This document shows positions 33,427 through 45,400 of a stretch of 64,000 bases of DNA, piece by piece. The first letter of the stretch is position 1; every line of letters starts with the position of its first letter. The stretch spans positions 10,627,273 through 10,691,272 of the forward strand of contig CM037467.1 of NCBI GenBank assembly GCA_021014325.1. The letters run 5' to 3'. The translations under genes and the position numbers were made by a program. The notes beneath the pieces are model-generated. The model saw nothing but the letters and a program-made list of their open reading frames with translations, did not search any database and was not told the origin of the DNA. This DNA is from Plazaster borealis (taxonomy: Eukaryota; Echinodermata; Asteroidea; Forcipulatida; Labidiasteridae).

Positions 33427-36400
33427 ATGGCGGCCGTTCAGCAAACCAGAGAAGGTACTAAAATTGCGTTATTTAATTGTCAAAATGTACCTAAATAAAT
33501 CCAAAATAAATTATTACTAGCTATCGTTCTGAAGCTCTTCATGTAATAGACCATAATGATTATAAATATTTTGCAAACATGTTCGACAAACACAAAGGCA
33601 GTCTGTTTTAATTTGTTTGCAAGAAGCATGCACTGTGCTGAGTGTGCTGTGCGGTGGGATTCGTGTGGTGTGCTAGCACGAATACAGGTCAACTCGTACG
33701 CACGCAAACTCGTACGCACCAACTCGTACGCCAACCAGCTCGTACACCAACCAACTCGTACACCAACCAACTCGTACGCCAACCAACTCGTACGCCCACC
33801 AACTCGTACGCCCACCAACTCGTACGCATAATTCACAGACTGGTGTACGAGTTGGTGGGCGTACGAGTTGGTGGGCGTACGAGTTGGTGGGCGTACGAGT
33901 TGGTGGGCATACGAGTTTGTGGGCGTACGAGTTGGTTGGCGTACGGGTTGACTAATTGGCATACGGGTTGGCAGGCGTACGAGTTTGCGTGCGTACGAGT
34001 TGACCTGTTTCCTGCCAGCACACTGTTGACTGTTGTCGTGTTGAGTGTAGTGTTACTGTAGTGTTAGTTTTTCTTTTGGGGCTAATTTTGATACAACAAT
34101 ACACTGAACATCTGAACATACATGTGCATGATTTACTAACTCATTTTTTTAACTGTTGTAATTTTCATATTTGTTAAAATCTAATTCTACCTCCAAGATT
34201 TTATTTTTATGGAATGTTGTAAAAATGTTATTTAATAATTTCACGTCTGTTGTCGTTGATGATTGTGTTTTACGAACTTACATGACTTACGCCATGCCAC
34301 GGTACACTCTACATCACGAGATCGACTCTGAGTGTTCATGACATGAGAAAATTAAAAAGCTTTTTTGTTCGTAAACCATGAACAGCATCGAAATTCAATT
34401 GAGAGAAACAAAATCAAAAAACATTTTTCTAAACGGTTTCGTCTAAACAACAAAAATAGAAGTTTGATACTACTCAAATTTTGATTTATTTCGTAAAAAC
34501 TGAAATTCGTAAAAACCCATGTAAACAGTATGAGGCACGAATTCGCGCGTATCGGCCTGATACGCTAGCTAATGCAAAATTGAGTTCAGCTCAGACAGTT
34601 ACTCAAAATGAGCAGCTGAAATCTGTCACTGAAGTTGTCACTTTTTACATCGTTGATGCTGTTCGGACTGTTACATGTCATGCAAATACCAAATATTTGT
34701 TTTTCTTTCATATTTACAGATATTGAGCGGCAGATTCAAGAGATACAAAATCGCACAACAACACTCCGTCAGAATGATGAGCCTCCAGCAGCAGCCAATG
34801 GGAAGGATGAGCAGGCCGGCTTTGCCGAGACGGGTCACTTTGACCGAGACATCTATGACAAAAGCGTACACAGCCGATATGAGGGCTACGATTACTCCAT
34901 AGCTGCTAATGAAGCAGATGAGGTAAGGCGAAATATATAAAAATTCATGTTAAGCGTCCCCGCCTGCTTATTTTATTATTTTTTACGAAGAAAAACAAAA
35001 TGATAAATTTTAACGATCTCATTATTTTGGTCTCATTTTTTGTTGCATCTTGCCCATAAGAATCCAATATGTCATTTCCTGAGTCAAAGTGGCGGCCATT
35101 TTGAAAAAAGGCTGGCAAACATCTTGAAAATAGCCTGGCCGGTTGTCTTTAAAAATGTGTCGGGCGGGCACCACACCATCAACCTCGTTCCCAGACGCCA
35201 TTTTTCTTTTTCCAAGGTAAAAATTATTTTGATTTTGAAATGTACTAGTATGAAACAAGATGCTACTTTTCATCTTGACAGCTGATTTTTTTTTCTTTTT
35301 AACGGTGTATCATTGAAGATTGAAAGAGAAAGGTAAAGTTTACCTTATATTTATGGAGCTTTATATAAAATATTTGCTTGATAATTTTCTGCTAAGCCAA
35401 CAAGTTAGCAGGAAACCAGTCACAAACGGTACATATGACATGGTATTTTGGCTGGTTACCCTATCCTAGGAAACACATTTTTTGTTTGTGTATGGCTGCT
35501 TTTTGTGCTTAAGCAGCTCTATGAAATTGGGCCCAGTACAAAGAGGCCATGGCCTCTGTGTACTTCCAGGCCTGCTTAGAAGCTCTTCTTAGAAAAAATG
35601 CAAGAATTTCTTTGTAATGTTTTACGTAATTGATGATATTTTTACAGGATGAAGATGACTACAGTAATCATTCGTTGATGAATAAAAACACCTACACAGC
35701 TCCAGCATCGCTGTTCAGTGAAGCCCAAGAATCTGCCAAGGTACGTACAGCTGTTAAAGGTTCTAATCTAATCCTGATCAGCGTCTAATCCTGTTCATTA
35801 GCAATAAAGCTTGACGTATTGCCACTGTTGGTTAATCTGCCCACTCAGAGCTCAAAGTTAACACTGGATCGCAGTGGGGTCAGTTATTTTAGCATTTAGC
35901 CAGTAAACTCACGACTGGACCAAGCCCCAGCGGTCATTTGTTTTTGAATAGTAATACCTCATTGTGAAAAAATCTTTCCCATTGTGTAAAAATATTTTCC
36001 ATTTCTTCCAGCTGGAATAGTCCAGATTTCACCTTGTGATTGTATTCTGCGACAGTGCACTGGAATGCATACAATATTTGTGTAATGTTATGTGGTGAAT
36101 GTGTCTACACACCACACACTTGTACACAGCTAGTTTTGTGCCAATTGTGCTACCATACACCGCCTGTGCAGGTTGAATGGTTTCTAAATGTTTGGTCAAC
36201 TCGCTGGAAAATTTTACCACGAGTAGAGAGGGTTAAAGGGATTGTATACGTTTGGTAATTGGAACCCACTGTTTGTTTCAATCCTATACCATAAAAATAA
36301 CCTGTGAAAATTTCATTTCAAAAGGTGGTAGCGTTTTTGAGATATTGCCAAAAATCTGGAGCGGTTATGTCCATGCAGGAAAAATAATCTGCAATTGGAA

Positions 36401-39400
36401 AACACTATCTGAGAAATGTACTGCAGTATAACGCTTCTAAGATTCAAATTTTTGGGAATAATTGTTGGTGGTTACATATTATCGTAACTGAAATTTTTGA
36501 AATTTCTTTTTTACAGGATTATGACCCCTTCGCTGGCAACCGAGCCGCCAGAATCGCAGAACGCGAAGATGAATACCGTGCCCGAAGGAGAATGATGATC
36601 ATCTCGCCGGCGAGACACGACCCCTTCGCTGACGGTAAGATAGTTTGAACTTTGTTTTCACCGTATGCCAGTTTTTAATGTTATTTTTTCACTTTGTTTA
36701 ATACTTAAAAATGTAATTTTATGTGTGATATGCTTGGGGGAAAAAAAATTTGCACTCCCCGAAGCGCTCCTTCATTTGAACACATTATGATAAATTTCCC
36801 TGATAAGCCAGTTTTTATTTGGCAGATAAAAAAAAGAGGCCAGAAATTATATTAAACTGGGGTGCCCTTTAATATGTTTTGGTATTTATGCATGAAAAGT
36901 TGACTATAAACGGGTGTGTTAAGTTTTCTCAGTAAAAATATCTATCAAAATAGATGACTTCTAAGTCAAGAAGTAGGAAGTCGGCCGATGGAGGTGAAAA
37001 ACAAAAATCATAATTAAATGAAAATCCAAGAGAAGTCAGTGGGCTTTGATGCTGTCGCCATGATTGTCATGTTCCTCGTGTTGGTGTTGGGTCACTCAAA
37101 GTGATGGTGCTGGTGTTACGAAAAGGGACCAGTCTGCGCGGTGCTTTGATCCCGCACTGGTTTCATGCTCATGGGTGTTTTAGCCCAAAGAGGTTTCTGG
37201 GTGTCATTGTGGACACCACGTTTGAACAGTTTCTGGACTTTCATTTTGTAAAAACATTTCAGTCGTTTGGACGCCCGGTTTTGTTTTTCGACGAAAAGTA
37301 AATTTTTAATTCGAAACTCTGGCTTTAAACAAAATTTGGCTTTAAACAAAATTAGTTTTTAAAAAATGTGCACGGCAATTCGCGTTCTCTTGGAGTTTAC
37401 TTATTTATGGTTTTTGGGTTTTTTTTTGCTTTTTTTGGTCTGGCCGCTATGGAGCGCCACCTAGTGGTATGACCAAGAAATGTTTGTCGAGTCTGTCCCC
37501 CCCCCCCCTAATAAAAAAACCCAATGAGACCATCAATGCACTACCGGTCCTGCTTAATAATATCACTACTTGAAAAGATTGACTTGTAGGAAAGCAAGAA
37601 GTGGCGGGATTCCATGGTTGCGCCAAGCCAACCAGCACCGGACGCTGAACCGTACGTATATATGGGTAATGACAACGGCAAAGGGAGTATAACCGTCCCA
37701 AGATCCTGTTGCAGATAAATTTAAGTGACTTTTTTAAATGCACAGTCTTGTTATTATTATTATTTTTTAAATGTACTGCTAGTCGTGTTCATTTATTTTT
37801 TTGTTTAAGTATTGAAACTTCTTGGAGGCTGACAGACGCTTTTGTTAAAAGACGTGATGCGGGTCGATGTAAAATGAATTTGAATTGCTAGTGTGCACTG
37901 CTGTTGCTGGGACAAGGTTTTAGCCAGGGTTTGATAAAAGGGAAAATCTTAAAGTCAGTGGGAAACTTTTAAAGGGGCACCAAGGCCAAGACCAGGGGCA
38001 ACAGAGGTCGTGGCCTTCGTGTAATTCCAGGCCTGGACGGGATTTATGAAACAATCTTACTTCTTGTAAAGTTCTTCAACTGTACAGACATTTTTGAAGA
38101 AATATTTCCAGCTGAAATAATGCATTAAGTTGAGAAATTTCTTATTTGTAAGTTTTCACTGATTTGTAAATTTTGTCCAGTGTACATGTCATGTGGTTTC
38201 ACAATGGTGTCGGGCAGCGTATAAGAAGTTTGAATATTTTGCAGTGTGTTTAATGTATCTTTGGCAACACCTATGTGTTTGAATAAAAAATATACTGTGT
38301 GTAAATATACTTTTTGAAATTCTATAAACTTGTTTGAAAATAATGCGGATTTTATCCATTTATTTGTTAAGATTTCACTTGTATAATAATTTGAGTCGTA
38401 TCCATATTGTTTATTAGTTTGAGAAATGTTTCACTTTCTCAAGGAGTGATTGTATTTTTTTAACAAATTCATTGATGATTTTGTTCTATTTTGAAGTTAT
38501 TACAGGTTTGACGATGATCTGCCGCCTTTTTAAAAAATAGGACGGTTCTCACGCTTTGGCTTGAGTTCAGTCTATGAAAGGATTTGGCCGAACCCGGAGG
38601 ACAAAATTAGAGGAGCATTCTCGGCTGTCAATAAATGCTGATTGTTTGGTGCATGATTCTGATTTTAATCTGATTTATCAATCAGTAAAGATTATTAGTA
38701 AATAGCCTTACACAAAAACTTATTAAATCCTAAACTCTGTTAAAGGCGCAAGGGCGGCCAATCTCATTCAGATATTTTTTTCTTCTTCATGGAAGAGTAA
38801 AAGATTATGCCTGATGTTATGGTTTTTTTTCCCTTGTTTTTTGTTTTTGTTTTTTTCCCAATCTTTACCAAAATATTATCTGTAAAATAACGTACTCGGA
38901 GTTTGCTGGATTTGGTACTGCATGGTACTCTCCTTAAATCTGGCACACCAATTCTATCTGTCCTTAAACAGCGGTACCCGCTGCTAAGTACAGGACTTAT
39001 GAGGTGACCTCTCGTCAAACCGGGCATGCTCGGCAGTCTCGAGGTTATGAAGATATCCGCTCCAGAATGTAGGGGTAGTGGGTTTGAATCCCACTGTTGT
39101 AGCCCATGGATTTCTTTTCCCAATGCATATCACACATCGGTGTGCGGGGAAAATTATTAGAGTAATTTATTTTCCCCCCATGCAAGTTTTACCATAGACT
39201 TGGAGAACTTTGAGGGAGTTTGGAAAGTTCACAATCGGAATGCCTTTTTGGTTAGGTGGACTTGTGTTCCTAAAATACTATTTGCTACATTCAAGACTTC
39301 AATTAAAATATAACTTGGATCTGAAATGTTATTGACATGAACCATTTTTTTTAGGGAGGCTCCATGTGCATATTTTCTGCAAGTTTCCGAACCTTTCTGC

Positions 39401-42400
39401 AAGTTTCCGATCCAGAGCATGTGTCAAAAACAATCAGCATTTAGGACAGCCCAAATGCAAAGCACCCAGAAACAAATCTCCAAAAAAATATATATATATA
39501 GTTCAGTTTGATATTGACCATCTTTCTGTTTCTCTTTTCCTCTCTTTGTGACTATTCCAATCTCATACCACAGGAGGGAAAACACCTGATCCGGGAGAGA
39601 GAACGTACGTTGACATCCGCAAAGAGCAGTCCATGACTAAAGAACAGGTAAAGGTTTCCGATAATTCTCTGGCTATAGGGTGATTCCAATGTAACTCGCT
39701 CGCATTAACTTCAACCACAGGTATTGGAAAGCTGGTGTTCCGAATGAATTTGTTGCCGCTTCCCGGATTATATTGTAAACTTGGGTGTGATCCCTGGCCA
39801 TACGGCAGTTACAGGTTGTATTGCTTCTGATGACTGGCACCCCCCCGAACAAAGATATTCACAAAATAGGGATGCCGCCAACATTAGGGCTAGATAGCTC
39901 AGTTGGTTGAATGCCGTCACGTTGTGTCGCAGATTCATGTCTTGCTCTAGTCAATTTTTCTTTGTTCAACCCAATTTTTTTTAAAATTTACCCAGTCAGT
40001 TTCCCTTGTGGTTTATCACTTGATTTTTGTTTTGATAAGATGTTTTGAAATATGAAGCGTTATGGATAGGTCTAGTGTAGCCATGCTGGAACGTCTAATT
40101 ACTAACCATTCGGTTAAAATATTGGGGGGGCAGGAAAAGTAAGTAAAAAAGAAAGAAAGTATTAAGATGGGCAGTCGTAAAATACCTTGAGAGACTTCGG
40201 GGGTTGCAGATTTTGTTCAAGTGTAAAATGAGTAAAACTCACCTTGTACTTCTGTCTTTCATTTCCTTGACGCCAGGCTGGCCTTCGGCTGCAAATGGTG
40301 GAGAAGGCCAAGAAGGGTGAACTTCAAGACGTATCGAAATCTGCCGCTAAGCCCGCGTCTAAGCGCCGACGCTGGGATCAAGTTGGAGAGGAAACGCCTG
40401 GTGCCACGCCCAAGAAGAAAGCAAGCACATGGGAACAGGCCGAGGTAAGGAAAAAATGTGTAGATTGTGGTATTTGTGGAGTATTTTCTCCCTCTTTTGG
40501 TGGAGTGTCATGTTGAAATGGTCTAGTGCAGCCAACTCGAGCTCTGGTTCGGGCAGACTGATGGTTCGAATCCCAGCATACCCCTCTATGACAATTGGCG
40601 AGACATTCAACACTTCCCAAAAGTGTTTTATTTTGGGTCGTAAACTAATTCAAAATGCTACACTACATAAAAATGTTTTTAAAACAAATGACTGCGAAAC
40701 TGCGAAGGAGTAGGCATTTATCCTTGTGTTTCTTGTACATATAGCAAGCCCTTTTACTTGCAGGCTTACCCTGGCTTCTACACAAATGTCATTGCTTTCA
40801 AAGAGAATTTACACAAATTTTGTTTGAGTTTCTAGCAATTTTTTAACCTGGTGCAGCAAGTCTGTTTCAAGAGGAATGTAAAATCCTTCCTCCCGCTTTT
40901 GTCGTAGCCTTGTAGCTTGAGCAGCTTTTAGATCTCTCAGGGAAAATTTAAACACTTGTTTTGTTTTATAAAAATTGCGACAATTAATAAATAAGTTGAT
41001 AACTTCATCTCGACAGCAACAAGCCTCGACGCCATCCATCAGCCGCTGGGACGAGACCCCCGGCAGGGCCAAGGGCAGCGAGACCCCTGGAACAACCCCA
41101 AGCGCCAGCACCCGGGTCTGGGATAACACCCCGGCTCATTTGACCCCGGGTCACGTCACTCCGGGCCACGCCACACCGGGTCACGCCACGCCGGGTCACG
41201 CCACCCCAGGTCACAGTGCAACGCCGAGTGCCCGGAGGAACAGGTGGGATGAAACGCCTAGAACCGAAAGAGGTACGTGATGTTTCTCCTCGGTGGAGTT
41301 TTGTTTTAAAGTAACTCGAGCAACTTTCAAAATAGTGAGCGTTCAAAATTCTTTCATTAGCGGTCCAGCTGGTTGTTGCTTCCCACAGGCTGTGTGTAAA
41401 CCACTGACTGCACAGATTGTTTATGTGGTTTCAATTTTGAAGTGGCATATGAATGACTGTTTAGACAGTAAACCTTCAGATGTGGACCGGTAAAAACTCT
41501 GGTTGATGAGTGAAATGATGGTGTAAAGTGACAAATGCTGGCTTGTCACTGGAAAAGTTAAGGGCAAATTGCACAAATGTGTCTATCAAGAATTATCCCG
41601 GATTTACCTGCAAACCCATTGACAAAGAGATATGACAGTTGTGTATGGAGCCTTTGTTTTTGTTTTTTGAAAAAGCAATGACTTTATTAAAGTTGATTTT
41701 GGTTTTCTTGTTTCCTTTATTCAGAAACACCCGGACATGGCAGTGGCTGGGCGGAGACCCCTCGTACCGATCGTGGTGGGGATGCCCCGTCCGAGACTCC
41801 TACGCCCGGCAGCAAGCGCCGGTCTCGATGGGACGAGACCCCAGCGGGTAATCAGACGCCCAGTGCTACGCCCATTGTGGGTAACACAGCAACACCGATG
41901 GGTCAGAAGGCCATGGTGATGCAGACACCTTCACAGACAGGTAAAGTGGAATGATTAAAATGTATAGTCGACCCTCGTTATAGAGAGGACTGTTTATAAA
42001 GAGGTTCTGCTTTATAAAGAGTACATTCTGAAGTCCTGAATCTCATTTCTGCTTTGTGTTTCTTTGTTTTGCTGTCCTCTTATAACAACATTCCTGTTAT
42101 AAAGAGGTTCTGCTTTATAAAGAGTACATTCTGAAGTCCTGAATCTCATTTCTGGTTTGTGTTTCTTTGTTTTGCTGTCCTCTTATAACCTTGTTCCTGT
42201 TTATCAAGACGTAATTTGGCAAGTCCCATTGATCTTGTTATAACGAGAGTCGACTGTAGTGTAGATCCTGGCTCACTACCGTAGTTCTTTATTTGTGGTG
42301 ATGTAGAGAGTCTGTAAATCCTCTGAAATGTAACACCCAGGAGGTTCAGAGGGCTTCATCCTCTAGACCAAGGGGAGACCCAGGCCCATTACCCTAGTCC

Positions 42401-45400
42401 TTTATTCATGGTGATGTAGAGAGTCTGTAAATCCTGTGAAGTGTAACACCCAGGAGGTTCAGGGGGCTTGATCCTCTAGACCAAGGGGAGACCCAGGCCC
42501 ACTGCCCAAGTTCATTATGTGTAGTGATGTGAAGAATAAGCAACCTCCATAAAAATGTAACACCCTTGAGGTCTGGTTCGCCTCTTTTAGGAAGATGTTG
42601 CAGATTAAAGTACAAGAAAGTGAATAAAATATGGCATCTATGAGGTTCCGTGCTTCATCCTTCAGAGCAAGGAGAAACAAGGTCTACACACTCTGCGCGA
42701 ATCCTTCATTTGTAGATATTTTGAATCGCAGTAGGAAATACACAAATCAGTGACAAAATTTCAAAACATTTTCATTTTTACTTAAAGGGTCCATATACGT
42801 TTGGTAATGACGCTGAAAATTAATGGCAATAAAAACTTACTCGGTAAGAAGTACAGCAGCTTTGGATAGTATAATGCATTTTTTTGAAACTTTTTACGGA
42901 AAAAGATAACACTTTTTATCCCAAAAAATTTGAATCTGAGAAGCATTACTGCAGTAACGCTTCTCAGATAGTGAATTCCAATTGCAGTTTGTTCTTCCTG
43001 CGTGGACATAAACCGCTCCAGATTTTTGGCAATATCTCAAAAACACTACCACCTTTTGAAATGAAATTTTCACAGGTTCGTTTTATGGTATATATCTACA
43101 ACTATATAGGATTGAAACATACAGTTGGTACCACTTGCCAAACGTATACACTCCTTTTAACCTTTTACAATTTGTCTTCCGTCTTGTCTGACAGCCTTGA
43201 GAATGATGACTCCTGAGCAGCTTCAAGCCTGGAGATGGGAGAAGGAGATCGATGAGAGAAACCGACCGCTGGGTGATGACGAGCTGGACTCCATGTTTCC
43301 TGAAGGATACAAGGTACAATTTGTTTATCATCAATCGACTCATAGCTCGGCCCATTTTCAGAACCCAAAGAATGCCGAGTACAATGATACAGACCCCCTT
43401 GTATATGAAGTCAAATTCTAAAACAGCGCCCTCACAGAGGCAAAAGGAGGCAGCTCATTGGACGATAGCTGTTCTCGGTGCGTGAAAACGTGCGCGTGGC
43501 CTCAGCGTTGCCAGTAGCGTTGCGCATTATGTTAGGGGTCTTTTTGTACAAATTTTATTTTGCATTTCTGTGAGGAAGTTTATGCCATTATCAGCTAATA
43601 ACTCTATGGAATTTTGTATGCCACTTTGATTGATTTGATTGGAAAAGACGTTGAACGAAGGAAAATTATAGAAAGATTCGACTCTCCCATAGGTGCATAC
43701 TGCAAGGTGCATACTGCAAGGTGCTTCCAAAACTCCCAATCTTGATTTGTATGTAATTTATATTGATTGCCTTTTTGTTTCTTCAGGTGCTTCAACCTCC
43801 AGCAGGATATGTACCCATTCGCACCCCGGCGCGTAAGCTGACCTCCACCCCTACACCCATGGGTGGCATGAGTGGGTTCCACATGCAGTCTGACGATAAG
43901 ACGGTTGACCCCGGCCTGGCCCAGCCACCTGGCAACCTCCCGTTCCTCAAACCGGACGACGCCCAGTACTTCGGCAAGTTGCTGGTAAGTAAAAATTGTC
44001 AGGTCGGTGCAAATAAGTCGTATCCTCAACGAACAAAAATGAGTTTAGGGGCACTAGTGTCATACCTGGATAAAACTTTCTCCGATGTACACATCAACCC
44101 AATGCCACTGAGATACAAACTTTTATTGCAATTTACAAAGTTATACAACAAAAAGGAGATTTACATTGAGTTTTTAAATAAGAAGATGGGGTTATTTTGT
44201 TTGTGTTTCTTAGAATGATATTGACGAGAGCACCTTGAATGCCGAAGAGCAGAAAGAGCGCCGCATCATGAAGTTACTCCTTAAAATCAAGAACGGCACG
44301 CCGCCGATGCGCAAAGCCGCCCTGCGTCAGATCACGGACAAGGCCAGGGAGTTCAACGCCGGGCCGCTCTTCAATCAGATTCTGCCGCTGCTGATGTCCC
44401 CGACGCTGGAAGATCAAGAGCGCCATCTGTTGGTGAAAGTTATCGATCGAATCCTGTACAAGCTGGACGACTTGGTGCGGCCGTATGTGCACAAGGTAAA
44501 GACTTGGGGGAAAGTTTGAGATGGGTTGGGGCAAACTCATCAGTTGGTGAAACTCAAGGATACGTAAGTCCTTGGTTTTGAAATAAAATATGATTTAATT
44601 GAGCTATGTGTCAAAATTCACTTTAAAACATAAACTAGTTTACGGAACCCAAATAATTTTCTTGAAAGTAGTGATGGTTTTGAGAATTTTACTAGCGGTG
44701 AGATGAGACAGGAAATTTTGAAGAGTGGGCTCTGTCCTTCTTTACATTTTTCTGAAGACTAGTGAACACACTGAAGACAAAAGCTGAAGACAAAAAGCTT
44801 CTTTTCTTCCTCTACAGATTCTTGTTGTCATTGAACCACTTCTAATCGACGAGGATTACTATGCCCGCGTCGAAGGCCGTGAAATCATCTCCAACCTTGC
44901 CAAGGCGGCCGGCCTGGCCACCATGATCTCCACCATGCGTCCCGACATCGACAACTTGGACGAGTACGTGCGTAACACGACGGCTCGTGCCTTCGCCGTG
45001 GTGGCGTCGGCACTGGGTATCCCGTCCCTGTTGCCGTTCTTGAAGGCCGTGTGCAAGAGCAAGAAGTCGTGGCAGGCTAGACACACTGGGATTAAGATCG
45101 TGCAGCAGATCGCCATCCTGATGGGATGCGCCATCCTGCCGCATCTTAGAAATCTTGTGGAGATCATCGAGCATGGTAAGATTCCAAATTAAACAGATCC
45201 AAGATTTGTCAGGATTTTCTCAAAATGTCTTAGATGTTAATTGTTGTTGTTATTGAATTATTGCTGTCTCCTGACGATGACTAGAGCAAGCTAGTCGAGA
45301 CGTTGAGACCAATTAAGAACTCGCTCCGCGGCAGTGAAGTTAATAACAAGAAGTCCTCCCGATCCACTAAGCGAAAGTAGTAGTCCCGAATGATTTCCTA

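Noticed and set aside
33480..34061. Long frames on both strands encoding [17 protein letters not shown] repeats
   Set aside because: They are translations of the inverted 16-bp minisatellite in SF3B1 intron 1. Both strands and several frames are open for the same reason.
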